Shown: piece after piece, positions 18,240 to 27,801 of the stretch | How positions within the stretch are numbered: position 1 is the stretch's first letter | Layout: each line of letters begins with the position of its first letter | Source of the DNA: Magnetovibrio sp. | GTDB taxonomy: Bacteria > Pseudomonadota > Alphaproteobacteria > Rhodospirillales > Casp-alpha2 | Direction: 5' to 3' | DNA length: 64,000 bases | NCBI GenBank assembly: GCA_002690705.1 | Contig: NZFO01000016.1 | Span: 130,135 to 194,134 of the forward strand | Made by a program: the position numbers and the translations under genes | Notes under the pieces: model-generated | The model's input: only the letters and a program-made list of their open reading frames with translations | Database searches by the model: none | What the model was told of the DNA's origin: nothing

Positions 18240-19496
18240 ATGACACGCTATTCTATATTTTCACTCGCCCGCAACGCATTATCAAATCACCAAAATTGGC
18301 CTAAGGTCTGGCGCAGTCCAGAGCCAAAATCTAGATACGAAATCGTCATTATTGGCGGGGGAGGCCACGGACTAGCCACCGCCTACTACCTAGCAAAAAA
18401 TCACGGTATTAAAAACGTAGCCGTCGTAGAGAAAGGTTGGTTAGGTGGCGGCAATACAGGCCGCAACACAACCATTGTGCGTTCAAATTACGGACAACCT
18501 GGTAACACCCTGTTTTATGAGAAATCTATGCAGCTTTGGGAAGGCTTGAGCAAAGATTTAAATTACAATGTTATGATGTCTCACAGAGGTGTTTTGAACC
18601 TCGCCCATAATGACGCGCAGATTGACGCCTTTCAACGGCGCGGAAACACGATGCGGATCAACAACATTGATGCCGAATGGCTCTCACTCAATCAAGTACA
18701 AGTCCTTGTTCCCTTGCTAAATTGCTCTTCTCGCACTCGCTTCCCGGTCAAAGGTGGGCTTTTGCAGCCTCGCGCAGGCACCGCGCGGCACGATGCAGTT
18801 GCTTGGGGATTTGCCCGTGGTGCCGACAAATATGGTATCGATATAATTCAAAATTGTGAAGTGACCGGAATTGATGTTCACGCGGGCGAAGTGAAAGGTG
18901 TCCAAACAACACGTGGTCCTATCCGAGCAACCAAAGTCGCAACCGCAGTTGCGGGGCATACTGCTCATCTCTGCGAAATGGTAGGTATGCGTATGCCACT
19001 CGAAACACATGTACTGCAAGCCATGGTTTCTGAACCAATAAAGCCGTGCTTGAATACCGTCGTCACATCGGGAGCCGCACATGTGTATATTAGCCAATCT
19101 GACAAGGGAGAATTAGTCTTTGGTGGGGATCTAGATTTCTACCCGTCGTATGCACAGCGTGGAAATTTTCCACGCATCGAAGACGTTGCTCAAAACGTTG
19201 TCTCATTATTTCCAGCTTTTGGCCGATTACGGTTGATGCGGACTTGGGGCGGCATCATGGATATGTCTATGGATGGAAGCCCCATCATCTCAACATCTCA
19301 TATAAAAGGTTTCTTCATCAATGGTGGCTGGTGTTATGGCGGTTTCAAGGCCACACCGGGTTCAGGTTGGGTGTATGCCCACACCATAGCTAATGACGCA
19401 CCACATGAACTGAACATAAAATTCGCTTTAAACCGATTCGAAAGTGGCGCCTTGATCGACGAGTCTGGTAACGGCGCAACAGCAAAAGCACACTAA
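18240..19496 (+). CDS. soxB: Heterotetrameric sarcosine oxidase, beta subunit
   Basis: A 418-residue flavoprotein with the FAD dinucleotide motif EIVIIGGGGHGLATAYYLA (about residues 35-53) and the SoxB-specific GWLGGGNTGRNTTIVRSNY. The C-terminal part has LRTWGGIMDMSMDGSPII and INGGWCYGGFKATPGSG. SoxB holds the FAD and covalent FMN and oxidises sarcosine to glycine, passing the one-carbon unit to tetrahydrofolate on the alpha subunit. It is first of the canonical soxBDAG order, followed 17 bp later by soxD. Confidence 0.95.
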   Translation: MTRYSIFSLARNALSNHQNWPKVWRSPEPKSRYEIVIIGGGGHGLATAYYLAKNHGIKNVAVVEKGWLGGGNTGRNTTIVRSNYGQPGNTLFYEKSMQLWEGLSKDLNYNVMMSHRGVLNLAHNDAQIDAFQRRGNTMRINNIDAEWLSLNQVQVLVPLLNCSSRTRFPVKGGLLQPRAGTARHDAVAWGFARGADKYGIDIIQNCEVTGIDVHAGEVKGVQTTRGPIRATKVATAVAGHTAHLCEMVGMRMPLETHVLQAMVSEPIKPCLNTVVTSGAAHVYISQSDKGELVFGGDLDFYPSYAQRGNFPRIEDVAQNVVSLFPAFGRLRLMRTWGGIMDMSMDGSPIISTSHIKGFFINGGWCYGGFKATPGSGWVYAHTIANDAPHELNIKFALNRFESGALIDESGNGATAKAH

Positions 19497-19513
19497 AGGA
19501 GAGTAAATACACG

Positions 19514-19792
19514 ATGATGCTTATTACTTGCCCCTGGTGTGGCCGACGCGCGCAGACGGAATTCTCTTACATAGATGATGCAACAGCTCGCCGACCCAAT
19601 ATGGACTCAGTCAATGAGGCCGAACATTTTAAATTTGTTTATGAACGCGATTCCCGGCGAGGAGTGCAATATGAACTTTGGCATCATCACGCTGGATGCG
19701 GCAAATTCTTTAAAATCCATCGAGATACGATAACTCATGAAATACACGCAACTAGTAAGCTTTCTAATGGTTTTTTAGAAGGTGTGAAATGA
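19514..19792 (+). CDS. soxD: Heterotetrameric sarcosine oxidase, delta subunit
   Basis: A 92-residue SoxD protein. It has the zinc-binding pattern CPWCGRRAQTEFSY near the N-terminus and HHHAGCGKFF around residues 57-66, giving the Cys, Cys, His, Cys ligand set of the family. AAAGGAGAG precedes the start. The small zinc subunit stabilises the complex. Its last bases overlap the soxA start by 4 bp (ATGA), indicating translational coupling. Confidence 0.94.
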   Translation: MMLITCPWCGRRAQTEFSYIDDATARRPNMDSVNEAEHFKFVYERDSRRGVQYELWHHHAGCGKFFKIHRDTITHEIHATSKLSNGFLEGVK

Positions 19793-22700
19793 GGAAACAA
19801 AACCCCAAAAACAATTATCGTAATGCCACCGGGGGGAACCTCAACCGTGAACAGCCAGTGAATTTTACGTTTGACGGTAGAAGATATCTGGGTTTCTCGG
19901 GGGATACTCTGGCATCTGCATTGCTTGCCAACGGTGTGCGAGTAGTTGGGCGCAGTTTTAAATATCATCGACCTCGCGGCATTTTCGCGGCAGGTGTAGA
20001 AGAGCCAAACGCCCTTGTTCAACTCCGGACAGGTGCGCGGACCGAACCAAACATGCAAGCTACGCGGATCGAGCTTTATGAGGGTTTGGTCGCGCAGAGT
20101 CAAAACCGTTGGCCATGCCTGCAATTTGATATTGGAGCAATCAATTCAGTTTTCAAAGGATTGATCCCATCTGGGTTTTATTACAAAACCTTTATGTGGC
20201 CTGCAAAAGTGTGGAGGGTTTACGAACATTTCATCCGTCATGTCGCAGGGATGGGGAAATCGGCTGAAGATCCCGACCCTGACACCTACACGCACCGCTT
20301 CAAGCATTGTGATGTCCTAGTCGCGGGAGGAGGGGCCGCCGGTTTATCCGCGGCGCTCTCAGCAGGTCGCTGCGGAGCACGCGTGATATTAGCAGATGAT
20401 GCCCCTCAGTTCGGCGGCACATTATTGTGCTCAAACGAAAAGATCGATGGCAAGTCTACCCATGATTGGATTGAAGGTGTATTAGTGCAACTAAATGCAA
20501 TGGAAAACGTCACACTTTTAGTTCGGACGATGGTTACATCTTATTACGATCACAACATGTTGATCTTAAATGAGCGCGTCTCAGATCATCTTTTGAAGCC
20601 TTTACCTCATCAACCTCGTCAGCGAGTCTGGCAGGTCCGAGCAAAAGAAGTTGTCTTGGCGACGGGTGCTCTGGAGAGGCCTCTAGTCTTTGCCAATAAC
20701 GACCGGCCCGGCGTCATGTTAGCCTCAGCTGCACAATCTTATGCTAATCGGTTTGGTGTCCGCGCCGGCAACCACGCGGTTGTTTTTACTAATAACAGTT
20801 CTGCCTATTCGGCAGCTTCCGATTTGGTAGCGGCCGGCATAAACGTAATTTCTATTGTGGATGCCCGCCACAAGATTCCATCAAACGACAGAGACATGGC
20901 AAATACATTTGATATCAATATTTTAGAAGGCCATTCGGTTGTGACGGTAAATGGTGCAAAAGCCGTGCGTAACGTGAGCGTAATGGCCTTGTCTCCGATC
21001 ACACGTCAACCAGTTGGCAAGGCCCTAAAAATCCAATGTGACTTGGTTGCCATTTCTGGCGGCTGGTCACCGTCGGTGCATCTATTCTCTCAATCGCGCG
21101 GTAAACTTCGATATGACGATAATTTGGCTGCCTTCATACCAGACATATCCTATCAACGTGAGCGTTCAGTAGGTGCCTCAAATGGAGTATTCACCTTGCG
21201 ACATTGTATTGATGACGGCATAAAGGCGGGTATGGATTCGGCAATAGCTGCAGGACTCGATGTCACGCTAACGCATCAACCCTTAACTCCACTACTGACA
21301 CAAGAAATTGTGAACTATAATATTGAGGCCTTGTGGGCCGTCCCACAAATAGACGGACATCATGGCAAAAGCTTTGTAGATTATCAGAATGATGTCACTG
21401 CGGAGGACGTGGCTTTAGCGCACCGGGAGAACTTTATATCGGTCGAACACTTGAAGCGTTATACCACGCTAGGTATGGGTACCGATCAAGGTCGCACCTC
21501 AAATGTCAACGGTTTAGCTCTGATGGCTGGACTTCGAAACGAGGATATACCGGCTGTAGGAACAACTACCTTTCGTCCCCCTTGCTCACCTATGACATTG
21601 GGTGCGGTAGCCGGGTCAAACGCGCACGAGTGCCTTTCATTAACTCGAAAAACACCCATGCACCACCTGCATGCAGCGGCGGGCGCCTTGTTTGCACCTG
21701 CAGGTTACTGGTTACGAGCGCAGTGTTACTTAAAACCCGGTGAGCCGATGGAGCGGGCGATTTTCCGTGAAGTTCATAATGTGCGCAACAATGTTGGAAT
21801 TATCGATATCTCAACATTGGGTAAAATCGATTTACAAGGTCGCGATATCGTCGAATTTCTTAATCGTGTATATATCAACGGCTATACTAACCTCCCCATC
21901 GGTAAATCTCGCTATGGTGTTATGCTGCGTGAAGATGGCTTTGTTCTCGATGATGGAACGGTAACACGTATTGGAAAAAATCGATTCCTTCTGACTACTA
22001 CCACAGCGCAGGCTGGTAATGTCATGACACACCTTGAGAAGTTGTCCCAAGTGCATTGGCCAGACCTTGACGTGAGCATGACCTCCGTTACTGATGACTG
22101 GGCCGGAATCGCTATCGCAGGCCCTTTAAGTCGTGAGCTCCTTACACGGATCTCCTCAGATGTTGATCTTTCAAACACGAGTTGCCCATTTTTAGCGTAT
22201 CGAGAATGCCGAATATTTGACTACCCAACACGGCTATTTCGTATTAGCTTTTCAGGTGAACTAGGTTACGAGATCAATGTGCCCTCAGGTTATGGCGCAG
22301 ATTTTTGGCAAAACATACTTCAAGTGGGATCGGATCTTGACATCGCTCCCTACGGCACCGAAGCCATGAATATCCTCCGAATAGAGAAAGGTCACGTCAC
22401 GGGGAGTGAAATCACCGGCCGCACAACCGCCGACGATCTCGGTTTCGGTAACATGATGTCTAATACAAAACTTTTCGTTGGTCAGATTATGGCCAAGCGT
22501 TCCGCCTTAGTTAGCTCTGAACGTCGTCAACTGGTAGGATTGATTCCAAAAGATAAACAAACAGACATTCCAAGAGGAGGGCAGATTGTCAGCGATCCTC
22601 GGGCGCCATATCCTATAGCATCCCAAGGCGAGGTGACAGCGCAGTGCTCAAGTCCAAGCCTTGGTCATCCTGTTGCACTCGCCCTTTTGGAAAATGGGCG

Positions 22701-22815
22701 CGCCCGACACGGCGAAACGCTCGTGGCCCATTCCCCCCTTACTCGCCAGTCAGTCGCCGTGACTATTACCACCCCTATTTTTATAGACCCCGCAGGGGAT
22801 CGTCTTTATGCCTGA
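19789..22815 (+). CDS. soxA: Heterotetrameric sarcosine oxidase, alpha subunit
   Basis: A 1008-residue subunit with the full domain series: an N-terminal ferredoxin-like domain without the iron-sulfur Cys set (LGFSGDTLASALLANG, FKYHRPRGIFAAG), an NAD-binding Rossmann domain (CDVLVAGGGAAGLSAALSAG, near residue 170), and a C-terminal GcvT-like folate domain (IDISTLGKIDLQGRD, FSGELGYEINVPSGYG, LRIEKGHVTGSEI). It binds NAD and tetrahydrofolate and produces 5,10-methylene-THF. It overlaps soxG by 8 bp. All domains appear intact. Confidence 0.95.
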   Translation: MRKQNPKNNYRNATGGNLNREQPVNFTFDGRRYLGFSGDTLASALLANGVRVVGRSFKYHRPRGIFAAGVEEPNALVQLRTGARTEPNMQATRIELYEGLVAQSQNRWPCLQFDIGAINSVFKGLIPSGFYYKTFMWPAKVWRVYEHFIRHVAGMGKSAEDPDPDTYTHRFKHCDVLVAGGGAAGLSAALSAGRCGARVILADDAPQFGGTLLCSNEKIDGKSTHDWIEGVLVQLNAMENVTLLVRTMVTSYYDHNMLILNERVSDHLLKPLPHQPRQRVWQVRAKEVVLATGALERPLVFANNDRPGVMLASAAQSYANRFGVRAGNHAVVFTNNSSAYSAASDLVAAGINVISIVDARHKIPSNDRDMANTFDINILEGHSVVTVNGAKAVRNVSVMALSPITRQPVGKALKIQCDLVAISGGWSPSVHLFSQSRGKLRYDDNLAAFIPDISYQRERSVGASNGVFTLRHCIDDGIKAGMDSAIAAGLDVTLTHQPLTPLLTQEIVNYNIEALWAVPQIDGHHGKSFVDYQNDVTAEDVALAHRENFISVEHLKRYTTLGMGTDQGRTSNVNGLALMAGLRNEDIPAVGTTTFRPPCSPMTLGAVAGSNAHECLSLTRKTPMHHLHAAAGALFAPAGYWLRAQCYLKPGEPMERAIFREVHNVRNNVGIIDISTLGKIDLQGRDIVEFLNRVYINGYTNLPIGKSRYGVMLREDGFVLDDGTVTRIGKNRFLLTTTTAQAGNVMTHLEKLSQVHWPDLDVSMTSVTDDWAGIAIAGPLSRELLTRISSDVDLSNTSCPFLAYRECRIFDYPTRLFRISFSGELGYEINVPSGYGADFWQNILQVGSDLDIAPYGTEAMNILRIEKGHVTGSEITGRTTADDLGFGNMMSNTKLFVGQIMAKRSALVSSERRQLVGLIPKDKQTDIPRGGQIVSDPRAPYPIASQGEVTAQCSSPSLGHPVALALLENGRARHGETLVAHSPLTRQSVAVTITTPIFIDPAGDRLYA

Positions 22816-23407
22816 TATCCAAAATCGCTCAGCGTTCGAAGGCCTTTTTAGTTATGGTATTCACGGAGCAAGGAGAGGTCAGGGTGTTTTAATTGAGGCT
22901 GCGCCAGAGCGCGTATTAATATTGGCTAAGGGCAACCCAAAAGACACAGGTTTTATCGCACCTATTCAGAAAGTTTTAGAATTAAAGCTACCGCTTGTTG
23001 CAGGACAAACAAACGATAATGGAAAAATACGCGTGCTATGGGTCGGACCCGACCGATGGCTAGTCAAAGCACCATGCTCAACTCACAGCGAACTTGTGTT
23101 TAAAATGAGCGCTGCTGTTCCGAGTAGTGCTCTCAACGACGTCACGCATGGCCGCGCCACACTGCGGCTCAAGGGAGAAGATGTTCGAAATATTTTAGCT
23201 GCGGGATGTCCACTCGACCTACACCCCTCCCACTTTAAGACAGGACAATGCGCATTGACGCTTTTAGGCCATTTAAACATTATTATTGATTGCTTTTGCA
23301 ACGATACTTTCGAAGTCACAGTGACCCGGTCATATGCTGAGGAGCTCGTTAACTGGATAACCCGAAATGCAGGTGAATATGGCTACACAATTGCGCTTTC
23401 GGCATAG
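22808..23407 (+). CDS. soxG: Heterotetrameric sarcosine oxidase, gamma subunit
   Basis: A 199-residue SoxG protein, the usual length, with the conserved LWVGPDRWLVKAP, DVTHGRATLRLKG, and GCPLDLHPSHFKTGQCALT segments. SoxG is the small structural subunit of the alpha-beta-gamma-delta complex and resembles part of the GcvT fold. It is the last gene of the operon. The convergent SdhA-like gene ends only 21 bp further on, and no terminator hairpin is obvious between them. Confidence 0.93.
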   Translation: MPDIQNRSAFEGLFSYGIHGARRGQGVLIEAAPERVLILAKGNPKDTGFIAPIQKVLELKLPLVAGQTNDNGKIRVLWVGPDRWLVKAPCSTHSELVFKMSAAVPSSALNDVTHGRATLRLKGEDVRNILAAGCPLDLHPSHFKTGQCALTLLGHLNIIIDCFCNDTFEVTVTRSYAEELVNWITRNAGEYGYTIALSA

Positions 23408-23428
23408 GCAGAATGTTTATTAATATAG

Positions 23429-25168
23429 TTACTCAGCCGCGTCTACCTCCAACAAAGTTTCGCCTGGTTTCACGCGAGTGAACTGAACCGCTTCTGTATC
23501 TACTGCGATTTCTGACCCCGACAATGTCACTTTGGTAAAGCGTGAATTTTGTATATGTCGGGTTTCAGGAAAGTCGGCCCTAAAATGTGCACCACGTGAG
23601 TCCTCCCGCGCTTCTGCCGCCGCGATCACCGCATGACTCACCAGCATTAGATTTTTCAAATTCATCCAGTCATGCCAAGTTAGATTATAAGCTAAATTAG
23701 TGGCATTCACACCAATCTCATTTAGTTCTAAATCTAATGTTTTAACGGCCTCTTTAGACCGAGCTAAACTCTCTGCATCACGGATAATGCCTGCATCCTC
23801 CCACATGGTCTCATGAAGTTTCTCTCGAATATCCTCCAAGATACCGGGTTTTTTGGTTAACGGGACACAACAAGCAGAAATGGCTGCTTCGATACTATCA
23901 GTATCTGGGTCTTTGTGCGAACCTGCGTATGGTGTCCATTTGGCAATAGTATCGCCAGCCAGTCCACCGAATACTGTCGAGTTAGCGACGCCGTTACCAC
24001 CCAGTCTATTCGCCCCATGCACGCCACCAGTATCTTCACCAGCGGCAAATAGCCCCTCGATGTCAGTTGAACAATCTTGATTAAAGATCACGCCCCCCAT
24101 CATGTAATGAGCAGTTGGCACCACTTCCACGTCACCCGAAATTAAATCAAATCCGCAGTCCGCACATCGCTCAACCATGCCCTTAAATAGACGCCGCACC
24201 TCATTATTATCGAGGTGCTTCATAGTGATATAAAGTCCGCCGTTGGCCCCAATATTACCAGAGCGCATCTCAGTAAACATAGCGCGACTAACTATATCGC
24301 GTGTCGCGCGTTCCTCACGGTCATCGTAGTTATGCATAAAACGTTCTTTATCACCAGCCAGCAGATGACCGCCAAAGCCACGCAAACCCTCCTCAATAAT
24401 TGTACCGGTGATCCGGGTATCCTTCCCAGCTACAAGACCCGTGGGGTGGAACTGCACCATTTCCATATCGCGCAGAGGAAGCCCCGCATGCAATAACATC
24501 GCCAGACCATCACAGCTTTTGTCACCAGACGGCGTGTGATACTTATACATAGTTGGGCCACCACCAGTGGCAACCAAAACAGCCTTGGCTTTGACAAAGA
24601 GAAATAGCCCCGTTCGCATATCTATCATAAGCACACCTGAGATGGCGCTGCCATCGGCTGTCTTAATCAAGGCAACGGCGCGGTGATCTTCTAGGCGATT
24701 GATTCCGCTGGCCCAGACCTGCTCAGCGAGGCGATTAATAATTTCAATGCCCGTCAAATCCCCCTTGTGAACAGTTCGATCAAAGGTTTGACCAGCAAAT
24801 GCTTTTTGATGGATGCTACCGTCGGGATTACGATCAAAGAAGCACCCAAGTTCGTTCTCGAGTTCACGAATACGGACTTGAGCTTGTTTCACTAAAATCC
24901 ACGATAATTCCTGATTGTTAATCCATTTACCACCCTCGATTGTGTCCATGAAATGGCGCTCTAATGAGTCACCTTCCGCCAGCGCTACGTTATAGCCACC
25001 TTGTACCATACGAGTGCAGCCACTTTTTCCGAGCAACCCTTTCACCGCAACTGTGATTTTAAGATCCGGGGCCCCCTGTACCGCATGTAATGCCCCAAAG
25101 AGCCCAGCCCCGCCAGAACCAAGTATGAGAACATCTGTTGTAAAAGTTGAGAGGTTAGTAATATTCAT
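23429..25168 (-). CDS. Fumarate reductase/succinate dehydrogenase-type flavoprotein subunit, non-canonical
   Basis: A 579-residue SdhA/FrdA-family flavoprotein. It has the FAD motif VLILGSGGAGLFGALHA, MVQGGYNVAL, substrate-site HPTGLVAG and EEGLRGFGGHLLAGDKERFM, the basic ATRDIVSRAM region, AHYMMGGV and HGANRLGGNGVANSTVFGG. In canonical SdhA the FAD-linking His sits five residues before QGG. Here that position is Cys (GCTRMVQGG), so FAD is probably not His-linked. It is the last gene of an operon with an SdhB-like protein, two anchors and aconitase X. I infer a membrane dehydrogenase for a dicarboxylate-like intermediate. Succinate itself is not excluded. Confidence 0.8.
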   Translation of the reverse strand: MNITNLSTFTTDVLILGSGGAGLFGALHAVQGAPDLKITVAVKGLLGKSGCTRMVQGGYNVALAEGDSLERHFMDTIEGGKWINNQELSWILVKQAQVRIRELENELGCFFDRNPDGSIHQKAFAGQTFDRTVHKGDLTGIEIINRLAEQVWASGINRLEDHRAVALIKTADGSAISGVLMIDMRTGLFLFVKAKAVLVATGGGPTMYKYHTPSGDKSCDGLAMLLHAGLPLRDMEMVQFHPTGLVAGKDTRITGTIIEEGLRGFGGHLLAGDKERFMHNYDDREERATRDIVSRAMFTEMRSGNIGANGGLYITMKHLDNNEVRRLFKGMVERCADCGFDLISGDVEVVPTAHYMMGGVIFNQDCSTDIEGLFAAGEDTGGVHGANRLGGNGVANSTVFGGLAGDTIAKWTPYAGSHKDPDTDSIEAAISACCVPLTKKPGILEDIREKLHETMWEDAGIIRDAESLARSKEAVKTLDLELNEIGVNATNLAYNLTWHDWMNLKNLMLVSHAVIAAAEAREDSRGAHFRADFPETRHIQNSRFTKVTLSGSEIAVDTEAVQFTRVKPGETLLEVDAAE

Positions 25169-25169
25169 A

Positions 25170-25511
25170 TCAGATCACATTCAAAAGGAAGATTAAACCA
25201 GTTGCCAAACTCAACCCCGTCGTCACGGCGACAATCGTTTTCTGCCAATCACGCCAAGGAAAAAACTCAATTGCGAGGAGCCTCACTCCGCCAGTCAAAT
25301 GCAATGCCAATAAAACCACCAATACGGTCTCTGCAACCTTAACTAGAGGAGACTCTGCCCAATAAACAAACTCATCAAAAACACTATCGTTATGCACAGC
25401 AAGGTACAGCACGTGAAAATGGATAGGTAGAAAAAGTGCCAATAGGATACCAGAGATACGGTGCAAACCAAAAGCCCAATAGTTGGCATGACTACGATGG
25501 CTTCCCCTCAT
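25170..25511 (-). CDS. SdhC/SdhD-type membrane anchor, second
   Basis: A 113-residue protein with three predicted membrane helices. The first carries the cytochrome b subunit signature LHRISGILLALFLPIHFHVL and the second ends LALHLTGGVRLLAIEF, the H-x-x-x-G-x-R pattern used for heme b ligation in succinate dehydrogenase anchors. It would anchor the SdhA/SdhB-like proteins and pass electrons to quinone. It overlaps the preceding anchor gene by one base and ends 1 bp before the SdhA-like gene, so the four genes are tightly coupled. Confidence 0.8.
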   Translation of the reverse strand: MRGSHRSHANYWAFGLHRISGILLALFLPIHFHVLYLAVHNDSVFDEFVYWAESPLVKVAETVLVVLLALHLTGGVRLLAIEFFPWRDWQKTIVAVTTGLSLATGLIFLLNVI

Positions 25512-25870
25512 TAGCCCACCCTCAAATGATGGAAGGCTAATACGGTTCGAAGTCCTGTAACAACAAGGAACGTGGCAGCTATAAAACAGAGAAGATCAAC
25601 TCGGCGAGATGTCAGAGACGTCATTTCATTCAATATTGCTCGCAACCCGATTGGAGCGTGAACAGCGACGGCGACAACAAAGATCCCATAGAAAAGCGAC
25701 CATCCAAGATTGCCACCAACACGATCAACTACCTCTGAGGCGCTCAAACCCCCTCTAACAGCATAAACGATTGTTACTAAATGAATAATTACGCCAAGCG
25801 CCAAAACGAATGCGCTTAGGCGCTGTGCAAGCCATAACCTTGCCTCAACTTGGATTTTGCTCGCGCTCAT
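25511..25870 (-). CDS. SdhC/SdhD-type membrane anchor, first
   Basis: A 119-residue, three-helix membrane protein. RLWLAQRLSAFVLALGVIIH in helix one and VAVHAPIGLRAILNEM in helix two resemble the heme-binding parts of succinate dehydrogenase anchors. I start it at ATG 25870, which overlaps the SdhB-like stop as ATGA and is preceded by GGGGGA. A longer reading to 25954 would lie inside the upstream gene. Both anchors carry a candidate heme His in the second helix, which suggests one or two b hemes in the complex. Confidence 0.8.
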   Translation of the reverse strand: MSASKIQVEARLWLAQRLSAFVLALGVIIHLVTIVYAVRGGLSASEVVDRVGGNLGWSLFYGIFVVAVAVHAPIGLRAILNEMTSLTSRRVDLLCFIAATFLVVTGLRTVLAFHHLRVG

Positions 25871-26592
25871 TTCAATCCCCCTTTTAGAGCGGCGAAGGCT
25901 GTAACTCGTTTCAAACCAGCTATCGATGCTGTTGGGTTCAGGTGCTTGGGGCAATTTTCAACGCAGCCTTGTTGCGAATGACACGCGTGGCATCCGGCAT
26001 CCCCGGCAATCGCATTTAGCCGCGCTATCTGACCACCATCACGCACATCATTTACCAGCGTCCATGCCCGATTCAATGCCGCAGGCCCTAAATATTCAGC
26101 TTTCCAGGCCACTACATCACACCCAGAATAACAAATTCCACAGCCAATGCACTCAATGCCCGCGCTTGCAATCTTGCGCTTATTATCAGCAGGTTTAATC
26201 GCATCAAAATCGTCATAACGGGTTTTTGTGGGGTGAAATCTTCCTTCAGCTCGCACCCATTTTTCAAAAAAATCCGACATCTCAACAGATAAATCCTTCA
26301 CCACGTTCATAATGCGAAGTGGACCAACTGACAATTTACCGTCAGGTGCAACCTTTGACACATGAGTGCGACAAGTCCATCGCGGCTTACCATTAACCGT
26401 CATAGCACAGGACCCGCACATGCCCACCCGGCATGAAAATCGGTAACTGAGTGTCGGGTCGATCTTACGTTGGATATAGGTCACAACATCCAGTACAGTT
26501 TGGCTCTCCTCTCGGGGCACCCTGTAATCTACGTATTCTCCTTGCTCGCCATCACCACGCCAGACCGATACGATTAGATTTTCCTCCCTCAT
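25867..26592 (-). CDS. Succinate dehydrogenase/fumarate reductase-type iron-sulfur subunit
   Basis: A 241-residue SdhB-like protein. The plant-type [2Fe-2S] domain has SCRVGMCGSCAMTVNGKP and WTC (about residues 52-76). The C-terminal domain has CIGCGICYSGC (about residue 147) and CHACHSQQGCVENCPKHLN (about residue 198), the expected ligands of the 4Fe-4S and 3Fe-4S clusters. It links the flavoprotein to the membrane anchors. It overlaps the VOC gene upstream by 4 bp and the first anchor gene downstream by 4 bp. Confidence 0.85.
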   Translation of the reverse strand: MREENLIVSVWRGDGEQGEYVDYRVPREESQTVLDVVTYIQRKIDPTLSYRFSCRVGMCGSCAMTVNGKPRWTCRTHVSKVAPDGKLSVGPLRIMNVVKDLSVEMSDFFEKWVRAEGRFHPTKTRYDDFDAIKPADNKRKIASAGIECIGCGICYSGCDVVAWKAEYLGPAALNRAWTLVNDVRDGGQIARLNAIAGDAGCHACHSQQGCVENCPKHLNPTASIAGLKRVTAFAALKGGLK

Positions 26593-27380
26593 GCACCAAC
26601 CTCCTCTCTAAACTTAACCGTCACACCAAAGGTAGAATCAGGCCCAATCGTTACTGCATCCGGTGCATTATCCAAATCCAGACCACTGTCTAACAATATT
26701 TGGCGTGTCACACTTAAATCGCTAACATCCATTGCAAATCCTGTAAAAGCGTCTCGTTGCCCTGACACAATCTCAAATAAAGTCCGATTAACGCCAAGAG
26801 CACTAAGACGTCGTTCAGTCCCTGCAACATCGGTACTTTCTATAAAGACGGCAGAAATTCTCTCTGCCCCGTTTGGATGGGCTTGGTAATCAACTTTATA
26901 GAAATGGTTTAGACTATGTCTATGACAGCATGTAAAAAAAACAACGTTTGGAGTACTCGGATCAAATGCAAAGGTCAGATCAAAACCCATCTCAACCTCA
27001 GTCCCATCTGGCTGGACAGCCATACGTGTAAAAGCGAAGGGCGCATGCAAAGATAATCCAGCCATTTCAAAGTCAATGCGGTCTCTCAGCCAATCGGTAC
27101 TTTGAAGCGAAACCATTGATATGCCCTCCCTACGCGCCAAAAAATTACGGTTATATGCCCCAAAACTAAATTTTTCTTCCCCCGATTCCGACACCCAATC
27201 AGGCTCTGTTACCGATAAAATCTCAATAAAGTTTCCTTGCAATTGTGCCAAACGGTTTCCAGTACCAAATGGATGCTGAGCTTGTGGCGTCAGCTTAAAG
27301 CCAAGTCTTTGATAGGTTAGCGCAGCCGTTTCCAATTCACGAACGGCCAAAACTAAATGGTCGATTTCCCTTCCACCCAT
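26589..27380 (-). CDS. VOC (glyoxalase-like) superfamily protein
   Basis: About 263 residues with two vicinal-oxygen-chelate modules. The first begins REIDHLVLAVRELETAALTY and carries HPFGTGNRLAQLQGNFIEIL, giving the typical His and Glu metal ligands. The second module includes CCHRHSLNHFYKVDYQAHPN and a DVAGTERRLSALGV segment. It resembles the Glyoxalase_3 group, whose members include isomerases, lyases and dioxygenases, so the reaction is unknown. Its position between aconitase X and the SDH-like complex suggests it acts on an intermediate of the same pathway. ATG 27380 is preferred over a GTG at 27392. Confidence 0.72.
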   Translation of the reverse strand: MGGREIDHLVLAVRELETAALTYQRLGFKLTPQAQHPFGTGNRLAQLQGNFIEILSVTEPDWVSESGEEKFSFGAYNRNFLARREGISMVSLQSTDWLRDRIDFEMAGLSLHAPFAFTRMAVQPDGTEVEMGFDLTFAFDPSTPNVVFFTCCHRHSLNHFYKVDYQAHPNGAERISAVFIESTDVAGTERRLSALGVNRTLFEIVSGQRDAFTGFAMDVSDLSVTRQILLDSGLDLDNAPDAVTIGPDSTFGVTVKFREEVGA

Positions 27381-27384
27381 GATT

Positions 27385-27801
27385 TCAACCACGTCCTCTA
27401 ACGGTTACAGTACCAGACAAAGGATCGACTTCAACTAAATCTCCCGTTTCAATCTGATGTGTAATATCGTTTTTGAACCGATCGATCAGCGGGAAATCAG
27501 CGAAAGCCGCGCCCTGCGCAATAATCGGATTAGCCCAATTAAGAAGTAGCGCAGATGGAGCCATATTACGCTGTTTCATCGTGTGGAGCATCCAGGCCGT
27601 TGCAACACCACCTTTGGCAATATTAAGCACCAAGACCTTTTGCAAAAAACTCTCACCGTACAGTTTGTGAGTTGGACGCGAGAACACCCCCTTAACTCGA
27701 TCTAAATCATAACGCGCCGAAAAGTTATCATGTGCCACCAACGCTTCGCCAGAAGCCCTTGGCCCGATACCCGCGTGACCTTTGATAACTAAGTCAGCCA
27801 T
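27385..27801 (-). CDS. Aconitase X small (swivel) subunit, DUF126
   Basis: A 138-residue aconitase-X swivelling-domain protein with FSRPTHKLYGESFLQKVLVL and KGGVATAWMLHTMKQR, where the family usually has the swivel-domain substrate loop. The start ATG overlaps the stop codon of the large subunit as TGATG. Together the two subunits form the AcnX dehydratase. Characterised AcnX enzymes are cis-3-hydroxy-L-proline dehydratase in bacteria and phosphomevalonate dehydratase in archaea. The substrate here is not evident. Confidence 0.83.
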   Translation of the reverse strand: MADLVIKGHAGIGPRASGEALVAHDNFSARYDLDRVKGVFSRPTHKLYGESFLQKVLVLNIAKGGVATAWMLHTMKQRNMAPSALLLNWANPIIAQGAAFADFPLIDRFKNDITHQIETGDLVEVDPLSGTVTVRGRG

